Below are positions 1 through 9,282 of a stretch of 64,000 bases of DNA, in pieces; the first letter of the stretch is position 1; each line of letters begins with the position of its first letter. The DNA is from an uncultured Caulobacterales bacterium (GTDB lineage Bacteria; Pseudomonadota; Alphaproteobacteria; Caulobacterales; Caulobacteraceae). The DNA lies in contig CAILTK010000007.1 in NCBI GenBank assembly GCA_903837135.1, positions 1 to 64,000 of the forward strand. The letters are read 5' to 3'. The position numbers and the translations under genes are program-made. The notes under the pieces are model-generated. The model was not told where the DNA came from. It did not search any database and saw only the letters and a list, made by a program, of their open reading frames with translations.

Positions 1-51
1 ACCCGTACCTTCTACGGCCACGCGGCCGACAAGAAGGCGAAGAGGAAGTAG
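1..51 (+). CDS. rpsS: 30S ribosomal protein S19, C-terminal end (partial)
   Basis: The first 51 bases read in frame as the last 16 residues of S19 followed by TAG. The stretch [16 protein letters not shown] matches the conserved S19 tail, which begins with the (T)R.(F/Y).GH motif and ends in lysines. S19 binds the head of the 30S subunit with S13. The gene begins outside the window. It lies directly before rplV, as in every S10 operon. Confidence 0.9.
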   Translation, partial: TRTFYGHAADKKAKRK

Positions 52-55
52 GGGC

Positions 56-439
56 ATGGGACAGTCGAAGAACGAACGTCGCGCCGGCAAGGTCGAGGCC
101 ATGGCCAAGGCCGTGAACCTGCGCACCTCGCCGCGCAAGCTGAACCTGGTGGCCCAGTCGATCCGCGGCCTGCCGGTGCAGCGCGCGCTGAACGAGCTCG
201 AGTTCAGCCACAAGCGCATCGCCAAGGATGTGCGCAAGGCCTTGTATTCGGCGGTCTCCAACGCCGAGAACAACCACAACCTGGACATCGACAGCCTGAT
301 CGTGGCCGAGGCCTACGTCGGCAAGAACCTGGTGATGAAGCGTTTCTCGGCCCGCGCCCGCGGCCGGGCCTCGCGCATCGAGAAGCCCTTTTCGGAGATC
401 ACCATCGTGGTCCGTGAACTCTCTGGGGACGCCGCGTAA
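56..439 (+). CDS. rplV: 50S ribosomal protein L22
   Basis: This 127-residue protein is the size of alphaproteobacterial L22. L22 lines the polypeptide exit tunnel of the 50S subunit. Visible family signatures are the SPRKLNLV segment near residue 25, the NAENNHNLD segment in the middle and the [10 protein letters not shown] loop near residue 100, which forms the tunnel hairpin. The ATG lies 4 bases after the rpsS stop. The stop codon shares one base with the rpsC start (TAATG), so the two are translationally coupled within the S10 operon. Confidence 0.97.
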   Translation: MGQSKNERRAGKVEAMAKAVNLRTSPRKLNLVAQSIRGLPVQRALNELEFSHKRIAKDVRKALYSAVSNAENNHNLDIDSLIVAEAYVGKNLVMKRFSARARGRASRIEKPFSEITIVVRELSGDAA

Positions 440-1182
440 TGGGTCAGAAGGTCAATCCGATCGGTCTGCGCCTCGGCGTCAACCGCACCTGGGACAGCCG
501 CTGGTTCGCCAAGGGCGACCAGTACAGCAAGCTCCTGCACGAGGACATCCGCGTCCGCCGCTTCCTGAAGGATCGCCTGAACGCCGCCGGCGTCTCGCGC
601 ATCATCATCGAGCGTCCGCACAAGAAGTGCCGCGTCACCATCTACGCCGCCCGTCCGGGCGTCATCATCGGCAAGAAGGGCGCCGATATCGAGAAGCTCC
701 GCAAGGATCTCTCGGCCATGACCGAAGGCGAGGTTCATCTGAACATCGTCGAGGTGCGCAAGCCGGAGACCGACGCCCAGCTGATCTCGGAATCGATCGC
801 CCAGCAGCTCGAGCGCCGGATCGCCTTCCGCCGCGCCATGAAGCGGGCCATGCAGTCGGCCATGCGTCTCGGCGCCAAGGGCGTCCGCATCAACGTCTCG
901 GGCCGCCTCGGCGGCGCGGAGATCGCGCGGATGGAATGGTACCGCGAAGGCCGCGTGCCGCTGCACACCCTGCGCGCCGACATCGACTACGGCTTCGCTC
1001 AGGCCAAGACCACCTACGGCATCATCGGGGTCAAGACCTGGGTGTTCAAGGGCGAGGTGCTCGAGCACGACCCGATGGCGCAGGACAAGCGCTGGGCGGC
1101 CGAAGCGGCCGGCCCGGGTTCGAACGACGACCGCCGCGACCGCGGCGATCGGGGCGGCCGCGACCGTCGCGACCGCGCGTAA
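439..1182 (+). CDS. rpsC: 30S ribosomal protein S3
   Basis: This 247-residue S3 starts with the invariant [13 protein letters not shown]. The KH domain carries its GXXG loop as GVIIGKKG at residues 74-81, which binds RNA at the mRNA entry channel. The C-terminal S3 domain (about 120-215) is standard. After residue 222 there is a low-complexity tail of Arg, Asp and Gly repeats ([17 protein letters not shown]), longer than in E. coli S3 but usual for alphaproteobacteria. The start overlaps the rplV stop by one base. Confidence 0.98.
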   Translation: MGQKVNPIGLRLGVNRTWDSRWFAKGDQYSKLLHEDIRVRRFLKDRLNAAGVSRIIIERPHKKCRVTIYAARPGVIIGKKGADIEKLRKDLSAMTEGEVHLNIVEVRKPETDAQLISESIAQQLERRIAFRRAMKRAMQSAMRLGAKGVRINVSGRLGGAEIARMEWYREGRVPLHTLRADIDYGFAQAKTTYGIIGVKTWVFKGEVLEHDPMAQDKRWAAEAAGPGSNDDRRDRGDRGGRDRRDRA

Positions 1183-1193
1183 GGTAGATCGTC

Positions 1194-1634
1194 ATGCTGC
1201 AACCGAAAAAAACCAAGTACCGCAAGCAGTTCAAGGGCCGCATCCACGGCGCGACCAAGGGCGGCTCGTCGCTGAACTTCGGCTCCTATGGTCTGAAGGC
1301 GCTCGAGCCGGAACGCGTCACCGCGCGCCAGATCGAAGCCGCCCGCCGGGCCATCACCCGCCAGATGAAGCGTCAGGGCCGGGTGTGGATCCGCATCTTC
1401 CCGGACCTGCCGGTCTCCGATAAGCCGGCCGAAGTCCGCATGGGCAAGGGCAAGGGCGCGGTGGAGTACTGGGCCGCACGCGTCGCGCCAGGCCGGATCA
1501 TGTTCGAGATCGACGGCGTGCCGGACGACGTGGCGCGGGAAGCCATGCGCCTCGGCGCCGCCAAACTGCCGATCAAAACCCGCGTGGTGACCCGTCTCGA
1601 CGCGGGCGTCCTCGCCCATGTGGAGGCCGCGTGA
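1194..1634 (+). CDS. rplP: 50S ribosomal protein L16
   Basis: This 146-residue protein begins [16 protein letters not shown], the typical L16 N-terminus. It also has the central [11 protein letters not shown] motif near residues 83-93. L16 sits at the base of the central protuberance and helps accommodate A-site tRNA. The family usually has 136-144 residues, so length is normal. The stop TGA at 1632-1634 overlaps the ATG of rpmC by one base (TGATG). Confidence 0.97.
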   Translation: MLQPKKTKYRKQFKGRIHGATKGGSSLNFGSYGLKALEPERVTARQIEAARRAITRQMKRQGRVWIRIFPDLPVSDKPAEVRMGKGKGAVEYWAARVAPGRIMFEIDGVPDDVAREAMRLGAAKLPIKTRVVTRLDAGVLAHVEAA

Positions 1635-1843
1635 TGAAGATCGAAGACGTTCGCGGGTTCACCCCCGACCAGCTCACCGACGGCCTGGCCAACCTGAAGA
1701 AGGAGCAGTTCAACCTGCGCTTCCAGGCCGCCACCGGGCAGATGGAGAAGAGCCACCGCGTGGGCGAGATCCGCAAGGACATCGCCCGCATCAAGACCGT
1801 GATGCGCCAGAAGAAAGCGCCTCAGAGCAAGGGGCAGGGTTAA
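1634..1843 (+). CDS. rpmC: 50S ribosomal protein L29
   Basis: A 69-residue L29 with the diagnostic [16 protein letters not shown] helix and the [14 protein letters not shown] second helix. It binds near the exit tunnel beside L23, close to the docking site for nascent-chain factors. A GTG codon just upstream (1631) is also in frame. The ATG at 1634 is preferred because it gives the usual MKIED start and the common one-base stop/start overlap with rplP. Confidence 0.95.
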   Translation: MKIEDVRGFTPDQLTDGLANLKKEQFNLRFQAATGQMEKSHRVGEIRKDIARIKTVMRQKKAPQSKGQG

Positions 1844-1847
1844 GCCA

Positions 1848-2087
1848 ATGCCGAAGCGAATTCTCGAAGGCGTGGTCGTCTCCGACAAGGGCGACAAGAC
1901 CGTGGTGGTGAAGGTCGAACGGACCTTCCTGCACCCGGTGATGAAGAAGACCGTCCGCCGGTCCAAGAAGTACCATGCCCACGATGAGGGCAATGCCTAC
2001 AAAGAAGGCGAAGTCGCTCGCATCGTCGAGTGCGCGCCGAAGTCCAAGCTGAAGACCTGGGAAGTCCTTCCCAAGGCTTCGGCATAG
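1848..2087 (+). CDS. rpsQ: 30S ribosomal protein S17
   Basis: A 79-residue S17 with the OB-fold core. The motifs [18 protein letters not shown] at the N-terminus and [12 protein letters not shown] near residues 40-51 are characteristic. S17 is a primary binder of the 5' domain of 16S rRNA. It lies 4 bases after rpmC in the usual order rpmC-rpsQ-rplN. Confidence 0.97.
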   Translation: MPKRILEGVVVSDKGDKTVVVKVERTFLHPVMKKTVRRSKKYHAHDEGNAYKEGEVARIVECAPKSKLKTWEVLPKASA

Positions 2088-2106
2088 TTTCCGGAAGGTC
2101 TGAACC

Positions 2107-2475
2107 ATGATCCAGATGCAGACTAACCTGGACGTCGCCGACAATTCGGGCGCGCGCCGGGTCATGTGCATCAAGGTGCTCGGCGGCGCCAAGCGTCGCT
2201 ACGCCTCGGTCGGCGACACCATCGTGGTGTCCGTCAAGGAAGCGATCCCGCGCGGCCGCGTGAAGAAGGGCGACGTCCTTCGCGCCGTCGTCGTGCGCAC
2301 TGCCAAGGATATCCAGCGCAAGGACGGCTCGGTGATCCGTTTCGACCGTTCGGCGGCGGTGATCGTCAACAAGTCGAACGAGCCGATCGGCACCCGCATC
2401 TTCGGGCCGGTTCCGCGCGAGCTGCGCGCCAAGAACCACATGAAGATCATCTCGCTCGCGCCGGAGGTGCTGTAA
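2107..2475 (+). CDS. rplN: 50S ribosomal protein L14
   Basis: A 122-residue L14, exactly the family length. It begins [18 protein letters not shown] and has the [13 protein letters not shown] strand and the [10 protein letters not shown] segment near the end. L14 forms an intersubunit bridge. The stop codon overlaps the rplX start by one base (TAATG). Confidence 0.98.
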   Translation: MIQMQTNLDVADNSGARRVMCIKVLGGAKRRYASVGDTIVVSVKEAIPRGRVKKGDVLRAVVVRTAKDIQRKDGSVIRFDRSAAVIVNKSNEPIGTRIFGPVPRELRAKNHMKIISLAPEVL

Positions 2476-2789
2476 TGGCCGCGAAGATCAAGAAGGGCGA
2501 CCGCGTCGTCCTTTTGACCGGCAAGGACAAGGGCCGTCAGGGCGTCGTCCTCAAGGTCATGCCGCAGGACAGCCGCGTGGTGGTGCAGGGCCTCAACATG
2601 GTCCAGCGGCACACCAAGGCCAGCCAGACCGATCCCAACGGCGGCATCAAGAACAAGGAAGCTCCGGTGCACCTCTCGAACGTGGCCGTGGTGGACAACA
2701 AGGGCAAGCCGACCCGCGTCGGTTTCCGGATCGACGGCGACAAGAAGGTCCGTATCGCCAAGACGACCGGCGAGGTGATCAATGGTTGA
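2475..2789 (+). CDS. rplX: 50S ribosomal protein L24
   Basis: This 104-residue L24 starts at the ATG that shares a base with the rplN stop. The KOW motif [18 protein letters not shown] is at residues 6-23. L24 initiates 50S assembly by binding the 5' region of 23S rRNA. Its last codons overlap the rplE start by 8 bases. Confidence 0.97.
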   Translation: MAAKIKKGDRVVLLTGKDKGRQGVVLKVMPQDSRVVVQGLNMVQRHTKASQTDPNGGIKNKEAPVHLSNVAVVDNKGKPTRVGFRIDGDKKVRIAKTTGEVING

Positions 2790-3390
2790 TGCGAAAACAC
2801 AAACGCCCCCCGAGGCTCAAAATGGTTCTGGGGGAGGCGAGGCTTACGAGCCCCGGATGAAGACCATCTATCGCGAGAGCATCCGCGCCGCGATGAAGGA
2901 GAAGTTCGGCTACACCAACGAGATGCAGATCCCCAAGCTCGACAAGATCGTGCTGAACATGGGGGTGGGCGAAGCCACGGCGGACTCCAAGAAGGTCAAC
3001 TCGGCCATCAAGGACCTGTCGATGATCGCCGGCCAGAAGCCCGCGCCGACCCGCGCCCGCCTGTCGATCGCCGGCTTCAAGCTGCGCGAGAACATGGTGA
3101 TCGGGGCCAAGGTCACCCTGCGCAAGGACCGGATGTACGAGTTCCTCGACCGCCTGATCACCATCGCCCTGCCGCGGGTGCGTGACTTCCGCGGCCTGAA
3201 GCCGACCTCGTTCGACGGCCGCGGCAACTACGCCATGGGTCTGAAGGAGCACATCGTGTTCCCCGAGATCAACTACGACCAGATCGACCAGATGTGGGGC
3301 ATGGACATCATCGTCTGCACCACCGCCAAGACCGACGACGAAGCCCGCGCGCTCCTGCGCGAGTTTCAATTCCCGTTCACCGCGAACTGA
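2782..3390 (+). CDS. rplE: 50S ribosomal protein L5
   Basis: This L5 has the conserved [15 protein letters not shown], the [14 protein letters not shown] and the [10 protein letters not shown](I/L)VFPE motifs. L5 binds 5S rRNA. From the first ATG the protein is 202 residues, about 15-20 longer than most alphaproteobacterial L5. The extra N-terminal stretch, rich in Gln, Pro and Gly, precedes the conserved EAYEPRMK segment. That start overlaps rplX by 8 bases. A later start at ATG 2857 would remove the extension but also cut conserved residues, so the long form is retained with modest certainty. Confidence 0.92.
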   Translation: MVDAKTQTPPEAQNGSGGGEAYEPRMKTIYRESIRAAMKEKFGYTNEMQIPKLDKIVLNMGVGEATADSKKVNSAIKDLSMIAGQKPAPTRARLSIAGFKLRENMVIGAKVTLRKDRMYEFLDRLITIALPRVRDFRGLKPTSFDGRGNYAMGLKEHIVFPEINYDQIDQMWGMDIIVCTTAKTDDEARALLREFQFPFTAN

Positions 3391-3407
3391 CGGGAAGGAA
3401 AGAACCC

Positions 3408-3713
3408 ATGGCTAAGAAAAGCGCCGTCAATCGCAACAACCGGGTCAAGCGGCTGATCAAGCAGTACGCTGGCAAGCGCGAAGCCCTGAAGGCCATCGCC
3501 AACGACGACTCCAAGTCGCTGGAGGAGCGCTTCGATGCGCGCCTGAAGCTGGCCGAGCTGCCGCGCAACTCCTCGCCGGTGCGCTACCGCAACCGCTGCG
3601 ACGTGACCGGCCGTCCGCGCGGCTTCTATCGGAAGCTCAAGATGAGCCGGATCGCGCTGCGCGAAATGGGCAACTTCGGCCAGGTCCCTGGTCTCGTGAA
3701 GTCGAGCTGGTAG
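3408..3713 (+). CDS. rpsN: 30S ribosomal protein S14 (zinc-independent form)
   Basis: A 101-residue S14 beginning [12 protein letters not shown]. It has the conserved [17 protein letters not shown] motif near residue 63-79. The CXXC zinc ligands of the short C+ paralogue are absent, so this is the zinc-independent long form. The preceding GGAAGGAAAG provides a good ribosome binding site. It acts in the 30S head. Confidence 0.97.
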   Translation: MAKKSAVNRNNRVKRLIKQYAGKREALKAIANDDSKSLEERFDARLKLAELPRNSSPVRYRNRCDVTGRPRGFYRKLKMSRIALREMGNFGQVPGLVKSSW

Positions 3714-3726
3714 GGGAGGGGAACAG

Positions 3727-4125
3727 ATGTCTTTCAACGATCCTCTCAGCGACATGATCGCCCGCATCAAGAACGCCGCCATGCGCAAGCGTTCGAAGGT
3801 GTCCACCCCGGCGTCCAAGCTCCGCGGCCGCGTCCTCGACGTGCTGCAGGACGAGGGCTACATCCGCGGCTATGCGCTCGTGGAAGAGCCGGGCAAGCAC
3901 CCCGAGTTCGAGATCGAGCTCAAGTACTTCGACGGAGAACCGGTGATCGCCGAGATCCGGCGCATCTCCACGCCGGGCCGGCGCGTCTACTCCTCGATCA
4001 AGGACCTGAAGCCGGTGAAGAACGGCCTCGGGATCTCCATCCTCTCCACGCCCAAGGGCGTGATGAGCGACAACGCCGCCCGCGACAGCAATGTCGGCGG
4101 CGAAGTCCTCTGCCGGGTCTACTAA
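3727..4125 (+). CDS. rpsH: 30S ribosomal protein S8
   Basis: A 132-residue S8 starting with the usual [13 protein letters not shown] motif and ending GGEVLCRVY. The segment [17 protein letters not shown], here [11 protein letters not shown] near residue 103, is the family signature. In E. coli S8 is the translational repressor of the spc operon. A GGGAGGGGAACAG stretch before the ATG is a strong binding site. Confidence 0.97.
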   Translation: MSFNDPLSDMIARIKNAAMRKRSKVSTPASKLRGRVLDVLQDEGYIRGYALVEEPGKHPEFEIELKYFDGEPVIAEIRRISTPGRRVYSSIKDLKPVKNGLGISILSTPKGVMSDNAARDSNVGGEVLCRVY

Positions 4126-4126
4126 G

Positions 4127-4660
4127 ATGTCGCGTATCGGAAAAAAGGAAGTCGCCATCCCGTCGGGCGTGACCCTGACGGCCGACGGCCAGACGCTGTC
4201 GGTGAAGGGGCCCAAGGGCCAGCTGTCCTTCACCGTGCCCGAAGAGATCGAAGTCACCCATGCCGATGGGACGATCTCGTTCAAGCCGCGGGTCGACACC
4301 CAGCGCGCCCGGTCCATGTGGGGCCTGTCGCGCACCCTGGTGTCGAACATGGTCGAAGGCGTGACCAAGGGCTTCGAGGAGACCCTCGAGCTCGTGGGCG
4401 TCGGCTATCGTGCGGCGATGAAGGGCCAGACCCTGTCGCTGCAGCTCGGCTTCAGCCACGACGTCGACATGCCGCCTCCGGCGGGCATCGCCTTCGCCGT
4501 GCCCAAGCAGACCGAGATCCGCATCGCCGGCATCGACAAGCAGGCGGTGGGTGAAATGGCGGCGCAGATTCGCCGCATCCGTCCGCCCGAGCCCTACAAG
4601 GGCAAGGGCGTGCGCTACGCCGGCGAGAAGGTCCGGCGCAAGGAAGGCAAGAAGAAGTAA
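4127..4660 (+). CDS. rplF: 50S ribosomal protein L6
   Basis: A 177-residue L6 beginning [12 protein letters not shown] one base after the rpsH stop. It has the two L6 repeats and the C-terminal [14 protein letters not shown] motif that contacts 23S rRNA near the sarcin-ricin loop. An in-frame start 36 bases upstream lies inside rpsH and is not needed. Confidence 0.98.
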   Translation: MSRIGKKEVAIPSGVTLTADGQTLSVKGPKGQLSFTVPEEIEVTHADGTISFKPRVDTQRARSMWGLSRTLVSNMVEGVTKGFEETLELVGVGYRAAMKGQTLSLQLGFSHDVDMPPPAGIAFAVPKQTEIRIAGIDKQAVGEMAAQIRRIRPPEPYKGKGVRYAGEKVRRKEGKKK

Positions 4661-4663
4661 GCC

Positions 4664-5020
4664 ATGGCCCTGTCTCCTCGCGATATCCATCTGCGCCGCG
4701 CCGAGCGCAACCGCACCCGTCTGAAGAAGGTCGGGAACGGCCGTCTGCGCCTGTCGGTGCACCGCTCCAGCAAGAACATCTCCGCCCAGATCATCGACGA
4801 TGCTCGCGGCGTGACCGTCGTCGCCGCCTCCTCGCTCGAGAAGGCCGGCCCGGAAAAGGGGTCGGACAAGGACGCGGCCGCGGCGGTCGGCAAGCTGGTC
4901 GCCGAGCGCGCCCTCGAGAAGGGTGTGAAGGACGTCGTGTTCGACCGCGGCGGCTTCATCTATCACGGCCGGGTCAAGGCCCTGGCGGACGCCGCGCGCG
5001 AAGCCGGCCTGAACTTCTAA
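4664..5020 (+). CDS. rplR: 50S ribosomal protein L18
   Basis: A 118-residue L18 with the basic N-terminus ([13 protein letters not shown]), the [18 protein letters not shown] strand and the C-terminal [21 protein letters not shown] motif. L18 carries 5S rRNA into the large subunit together with L5. It lies 3 bases after rplF. Confidence 0.98.
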   Translation: MALSPRDIHLRRAERNRTRLKKVGNGRLRLSVHRSSKNISAQIIDDARGVTVVAASSLEKAGPEKGSDKDAAAAVGKLVAERALEKGVKDVVFDRGGFIYHGRVKALADAAREAGLNF

Positions 5021-5030
5021 GGATCACCTC

Positions 5031-5642
5031 ATGGCTCGTGGACCTCAACAAGGCGGCGGTGAAGGCGGCGGTCGGCGCGACCGGCGCGATCGCGGCGCTC
5101 CGACCGAAGAGCGCGCCGACGGCGACATCGTCGAGAAGCTGGTGCACATCAACCGCGTCGCGGCCACGGTGAAGGGCGGACGCCGGTTCTCGTTCGCCGC
5201 CCTGATGGTGGTGGGCGACGGCAAGGGCCGGGTCGGCTTCGGCCATGGCAAGGCGCGTGAAGTGCCCGAAGCCATCCGCAAGGCGACCGAGGAAGCCAAG
5301 AAGACCATGATCCGCGTGCCGCTGCGCGAGAGCCGCACCCTGCACCACGACGGCCAGGGCCGTCACGGCGCGGGCAAGGTGGTGCTGCGCGCCGCCCCTC
5401 CCGGCACCGGCGTGATCGCCGGCGGTCCGATGCGCGCGGTGCTCGAAACCCTCGGCGTTCACGACGTGGTCGGCAAGTCCACCGGCTCGTCCAACCCCTA
5501 CAACATGGTGCGCGCGACCTTCGACGCCCTGAAGGGCCAGAGCTCGCCGCGTCAGATCGCCAACAAGCGCGGCAAGAAGGTCGGCGACATCATCGGCCGT
5601 CGCGCCGACGGCGCCTCCTCGGCCGAAGCGATCGAAGGCTAA
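5031..5642 (+). CDS. rpsE: 30S ribosomal protein S5
   Basis: A 203-residue S5. It has an N-terminal Gly/Arg/Asp-rich leader of about 30 residues, then the S5 dsRNA-binding domain ([18 protein letters not shown] at about 37-54). The [19 protein letters not shown] segment lies in the C-terminal domain. S5 helps decoding fidelity. The leader is longer than in E. coli and resembles other Caulobacteraceae. Confidence 0.97.
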   Translation: MARGPQQGGGEGGGRRDRRDRGAPTEERADGDIVEKLVHINRVAATVKGGRRFSFAALMVVGDGKGRVGFGHGKAREVPEAIRKATEEAKKTMIRVPLRESRTLHHDGQGRHGAGKVVLRAAPPGTGVIAGGPMRAVLETLGVHDVVGKSTGSSNPYNMVRATFDALKGQSSPRQIANKRGKKVGDIIGRRADGASSAEAIEG

Positions 5643-5653
5643 GGATTAGGATC

Positions 5654-5863
5654 ATGGCCAAGGCTCCCGCCCAGACCCCCGCAGAAAGCAAGACGGTGAC
5701 GATCCGCCAGATCGGCAGCCCGATCCGTCGCAAGAACGACCAGCGCGCGACCCTCGCCGGCCTGGGCCTCAATAAGCTCGGCCGCGAACGCACCCTCGTG
5801 GACACGCCGTCCGTGCGCGGCATGATCGCCAAGGTGGCGCACATGGTCGAGGTCGTGGACTAA
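5654..5863 (+). CDS. rpmD: 50S ribosomal protein L30
   Basis: A 69-residue L30 with the [20 protein letters not shown] core and the [18 protein letters not shown] helix. It has about ten extra N-terminal residues compared with E. coli L30. It is followed not by rplO directly, as usual, but by about 200 bases containing an intergenic repeat element. Confidence 0.96.
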   Translation: MAKAPAQTPAESKTVTIRQIGSPIRRKNDQRATLAGLGLNKLGRERTLVDTPSVRGMIAKVAHMVEVVD

Positions 5864-5875
5864 GAACCGTAGGCG

Positions 5876-6005
5876 CTCCCCCTCTGGGGGAGCTGTCACG
5901 GAGCGACCGAGGGGCGCCGCCGCGGCCGGATATGACGCCGACGTATCGGGCGTCGCGCCGGACCCCCTCCGTCCGCTTCGCGGACACCTCTCCCGAAGGG
6001 GGAGG
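5876..6005. repeat. Intergenic inverted-repeat element inside the spc operon
   Basis: The ends are imperfect inverted repeats. The left end reads CTCCCCCTCTGGGGGAG and the right end CTCTCCCGAAGGGGGAGG. The centre has GACGGAGGGGG-type complements (GAGCGACCGAGGGG against GACCCCCTCCGTC) and a small hairpin GTCCGC-TTC-GCGGAC at 5971-5985. It fills most of the rpmD-rplO gap. The layout resembles the element at 18773-18892 and is typical of dispersed non-coding repeats of Caulobacteraceae. No open frame inside looks like a gene. Confidence 0.7.
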
Positions 6006-6067
6006 ACCTCTAGATCAACAAGCCGAGTCGGGGATTGTCCCCGGCGCAACCTCCAAGGAGAAGGCGA

Positions 6068-6553
6068 ATGACCAAGCTCAACGAGCTCGCCGACAACGAA
6101 GGCGCCCGCAAGGGCCGCATGCGGATCGGCCGGGGCCCCGGCTCCGGCAAGGGCAAGACCGGCGGCCGCGGCGTCAAGGGGCAGAAGTCCCGGACCGGCC
6201 ACGGCTTCAAGCAGTTCGAAGGCGGCCAGATGCCGCTGCACATGCGCATGCCCAAGCGCGGATTCAACAATCCGGGCGCGCTGGTGTTCGCCGAAGTGAA
6301 CCTCTGGCGCATCGCCAAGGCCATCGAGGCCAAGAAGCTCGACCCGGCGCAGCCGATCGACGCCAAGGCCCTGATCGCCGCCGGCGTGATCCGCCGCGAG
6401 AAGGACGGCGTGCGCCTGCTCGGCCACGGCGAGATCACCGGCAAGCTCACCATCACCGCGCACTCCGCCTCGGCCTCGGCCAAGAAGGCGATCGAGGACG
6501 CCGGCGGCGCGCTGACCCTGACCCGCAAGGAACCGGCGGAAGCGGAGGCCTGA
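6068..6553 (+). CDS. rplO: 50S ribosomal protein L15
   Basis: A 161-residue L15 with the glycine-rich N-terminal arm ([20 protein letters not shown], about 17-36). This is followed by [20 protein letters not shown] and a globular C-terminal domain. L15 is a late 50S assembly protein. The ATG at 6068 is preceded by CCAAGGAGAAGG, a very good ribosome binding site just after the intergenic repeat, so translation initiates independently of rpmD. Confidence 0.97.
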   Translation: MTKLNELADNEGARKGRMRIGRGPGSGKGKTGGRGVKGQKSRTGHGFKQFEGGQMPLHMRMPKRGFNNPGALVFAEVNLWRIAKAIEAKKLDPAQPIDAKALIAAGVIRREKDGVRLLGHGEITGKLTITAHSASASAKKAIEDAGGALTLTRKEPAEAEA

Positions 6554-6715
6554 TCGCCTCCGCCGTTCGCCCCCGGCGATCGTCCGAGGACCGAGCGACG
6601 GACAGGGCGAGGGAGTCGCGGCGAGGGCGTCCGAGGCTGCGACCGCACCGCCCGGATGACAAGCCCGCCGCATCCACCTATGTGTGATCCGTCATAACGT
6701 CGTCGGGGAGAGCTT

Positions 6716-8092
6716 ATGGCTTCGGCCGCAGAACAATTAGCCGCCAATCTGAACTACAGCGCGTTCGCGCGGGCCACGGACCTGCACAAGCGCCTGTGGT
6801 TCACCCTGGGGGCGCTGATCGTCTACCGGCTCGGGACCTACATCCCGATTCCCGGGATCAATCTGGCGGTGTTCCAGCACGCCTTCTCGGGCCAGACCAA
6901 CGGCATCCTCGGCATCTTCAACACCTTCTCCGGCGGCGCCGTGCAGCGGATGGCGATCTTCTCGCTGAACGTGATGCCCTACATCTCCGCCTCCATCATC
7001 ATCCAGCTGATGGGGACGATCTACGGGCCGTGGGAGAAGCTCCGCAAGGAGGGCGGGGAGGCCGGCCGCAAACAGCTCAACCAGTACACCCGCTACCTGA
7101 CCGTGGTGCTGGCCGTGGCCCAGTCGTTCGGCATCGCCATGGGCCTGCAGTCCCAGCCCCAGGTGGTGCAGGATCCGGGCCTGTTCTTCATCGTCTCCAC
7201 CATGGCCATCCTCACCGGCGGCACCCTGTTCCTGATGTGGCTGGGTGAGCAGATCACCGCCCGGGGCGTCGGCAACGGCGTGTCCCTGCTGATCTTCGCC
7301 GGCATCGTCGCCCAGCTTCCCACGGCGATCCTCAACCTGTTCTCCCTGGCGCGGACCGGCTCGCTGAGCCCGTTCCTGCTGCTCCTGGTCCTGGCCGGCG
7401 CGGTGGCGGTGGTGCTGGCCATCGTCTTCATCGAGCGCTCCCAGAGGCGGCTCCTGGTGCAGTACCCCAAGCGCCAGGTGGGCAACCGCATGTACGGCGG
7501 CGACAGCTCCTTCATGCCGCTGAAGATCAATACCGCCGGCGTGATCCCGCCGATCTTCGCCTCCTCGCTGCTGGCTCTGCCGGCCACCATTCAGCCGTGG
7601 CTGGCCAACCTCAGCGCCAAGGGCGGCATCCCGGCCTGGCTCCAGTGGCTGCCGAGCATGCTCGGCCAGCTGCGGTCGGGGTCGCCGACGCACATGGTGC
7701 TCTACGCGCTGCTGATGATCTTCTTCTCGTTCTTCTACACCTCGATCGTGTTCAATCCCGATGAGACGGCCGAGAACCTGCGCAAGTACGGCGGCTTTCT
7801 CCCGGGCATCCGTCCCGGCAAGCGGACGGCCGAATACCTCGACTATGTGCTGAGCCGGCTGACGGTGCTGGGCGCCGCCTACATCACCGTGGTCTGTCTG
7901 GTGCCCGAGGCGATGTACAGCGTCAACAACGCCTTCACCCTCGGCGGCACCTCGATCCTGATCGCCGTCACCGTGACGATGGATACGGTGGCCCAGATCC
8001 AGTCGCACCTCCTGGCGCACCAGTACGAGGGGCTGATCAAGAAGTCGAAGATGCGGACCGGACGGACGCCCGCAGTGAGGGGCGCGCGGTGA
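6716..8092 (+). CDS. secY: Protein translocase subunit SecY
   Basis: A 458-residue inner-membrane protein with ten predicted membrane segments, the central pore of the SecYEG channel. The N-terminal amphipathic region precedes a first helix around LWFTLGALIVYRLGTYIPIPG. The plug/second segment FSGGAVQRMAIFSLNVMPYI and the cytoplasmic loop PKRQVGNRMYGG are recognisable SecY motifs. It follows a 162-base gap with no clear terminator after rplO and overlaps adk by 4 bases (GTGA). Confidence 0.98.
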   Translation: MASAAEQLAANLNYSAFARATDLHKRLWFTLGALIVYRLGTYIPIPGINLAVFQHAFSGQTNGILGIFNTFSGGAVQRMAIFSLNVMPYISASIIIQLMGTIYGPWEKLRKEGGEAGRKQLNQYTRYLTVVLAVAQSFGIAMGLQSQPQVVQDPGLFFIVSTMAILTGGTLFLMWLGEQITARGVGNGVSLLIFAGIVAQLPTAILNLFSLARTGSLSPFLLLLVLAGAVAVVLAIVFIERSQRRLLVQYPKRQVGNRMYGGDSSFMPLKINTAGVIPPIFASSLLALPATIQPWLANLSAKGGIPAWLQWLPSMLGQLRSGSPTHMVLYALLMIFFSFFYTSIVFNPDETAENLRKYGGFLPGIRPGKRTAEYLDYVLSRLTVLGAAYITVVCLVPEAMYSVNNAFTLGGTSILIAVTVTMDTVAQIQSHLLAHQYEGLIKKSKMRTGRTPAVRGAR

Positions 8093-8676
8093 ACCTCATC
8101 CTGTTCGGGCCGCCGGCGGCCGGGAAGGGCACCCAGGCCAAGCGTCTGGTGGACGAGCGCGGTATGGTCCAGCTGTCCACGGGCGACATGCTGCGCGCCG
8201 CCATCGCCTCCGGCTCGCCGCTCGGCGAACGGGTCAAGGGGATCATGGAGCGGGGCGAACTGGTGTCGGACGCCATCGTCATCGCCCTGATCGAGGAACG
8301 CCTGCCGGAGACCGAGGCCGCCGGCGGGGCCATCTTCGACGGCTTCCCGCGCACCGTGGCCCAGGCCGAGGCGCTGGATTCCATGCTGGCCGGCCGCAAC
8401 GCCAAGATCGACGTGGTGATCCGGCTCAGGGTCAACGAGCACGAGCTCCTGGAGCGGATCTCGCGGCGCTTCGCGGAGCAGGGACGGGCGGACGACAACC
8501 CGGACGCCTACGCCGTCCGGCTCAAGGCCTACAACGACCAGACCGCGCCCCTGCTGCCGTACTACGCCGCCCAGGACAAGCTGGTGGAGGTCGACGGCAT
8601 GGGCACGGTCGAGGCCGTGGCCGCCGAGATCGACCACGCGCTGGGCCCTCCGCCGGTTGCGGCGGCGGTCGGCTGA
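8089..8676 (+). CDS. adk: Adenylate kinase
   Basis: A 195-residue adenylate kinase converting ATP plus AMP to 2 ADP. The P-loop GPPAAGKGT is at residues 7-15, the AMP-binding STGDMLRA near 31-38 and FDGFPRT near 84-90. The lid between RISRRF and RLKAYN is short and lacks the zinc-binding cysteines, so this is a short-lid enzyme. The GTG start overlaps the secY stop by 4 bases, which places it in the spc operon as in other alphaproteobacteria. An imperfect hairpin at about 8697-8730 follows it. Confidence 0.97.
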   Translation: MNLILFGPPAAGKGTQAKRLVDERGMVQLSTGDMLRAAIASGSPLGERVKGIMERGELVSDAIVIALIEERLPETEAAGGAIFDGFPRTVAQAEALDSMLAGRNAKIDVVIRLRVNEHELLERISRRFAEQGRADDNPDAYAVRLKAYNDQTAPLLPYYAAQDKLVEVDGMGTVEAVAAEIDHALGPPPVAAAVG

Positions 8677-8748
8677 CCCTATCTCGCGGAAGAGAACGGC
8701 CGGCATGGCGCGAAAGCGTGTGCCGGGCCGAAAATCTTCGGCTGATCC

Positions 8749-8789
8749 CGTCAACAACCGGTTGACGGATTTACAAAGCGGCCTATAAC
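8749..8789 (+). promoter_or_regulatory. Predicted sigma-70 promoter of the rpsM-rplQ operon with overlapping palindrome
   Basis: TTGACG at 8762-8767 and TATAAC at 8784-8789 are separated by 16 bases, an excellent housekeeping promoter. The -35 hexamer is the right arm of a perfect 7-base inverted repeat, CGTCAAC at 8749-8755 and GTTGACG at 8761-8767. A protein bound there, or a hairpin in readthrough RNA from adk, would affect this promoter. The first gene, rpsM, begins 112 bases after the -10 box. Confidence 0.7.
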
Positions 8790-8901
8790 GCTCGGCTTCC
8801 GCGAAAGGGCGCAAAGGTCGCGCCAGCCTCCTGCCTTACCTGATTTCGGGTGGGGCCGGAGCTTTTTTCGCGTCTGTGCGCGACCAGGAGAACTAGGCAA
8901 A

Positions 8902-9270
8902 GTGGCCCGTATCGCAGGCGTCAACATCCCCACGAACAAGCGCGTCGAGATCGCGCTCCAGTACATTCACGGCGTCGGTCCCCGAATCGCCAAGGAAATC
9001 CTGGAGAAGGTGGGCATCGAAGAATCCCGTCGTGTGAATCAACTCACCGACGCGGAAGTGCTGCAGATCCGCGAAGCGATCGACCGCGACTATACCGTCG
9101 AGGGCGATCTGCGCCGTGAGACGCAGATGAACATCAAGCGGCTGATGGACCTCGCGTCCTACCGGGGCCTGCGTCACCGCAAGGGCCTGCCGGTTCATGG
9201 CCAGCGGACCCACACGAACGCCCGCACGCGCAAGGGCCCGTCCAAGCCGATCGCCGGCAAGAAGAAGTAA
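8902..9270 (+). CDS. rpsM: 30S ribosomal protein S13
   Basis: A 122-residue S13 starting at GTG with [19 protein letters not shown]. It carries the helix-two-turn-helix [13 protein letters not shown] and the C-terminal [18 protein letters not shown] tail that touches tRNA in the head of the 30S subunit. GGAGAA lies 12 bases before the start. It is first in the alpha operon and has its own promoter. Confidence 0.97.
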   Translation: MARIAGVNIPTNKRVEIALQYIHGVGPRIAKEILEKVGIEESRRVNQLTDAEVLQIREAIDRDYTVEGDLRRETQMNIKRLMDLASYRGLRHRKGLPVHGQRTHTNARTRKGPSKPIAGKKK

Positions 9271-9282
9271 GGCAAAGCCTCC

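Noticed and set aside
1631-1633. GTG start for rpmC
   Set aside because: The ATG three bases later fits the family start and the TGATG overlap with rplP.
8093-8901. Missing rpmJ between secY and rpsM
   Set aside because: In alphaproteobacteria the order secY-adk-rpsM without rpmJ is normal.
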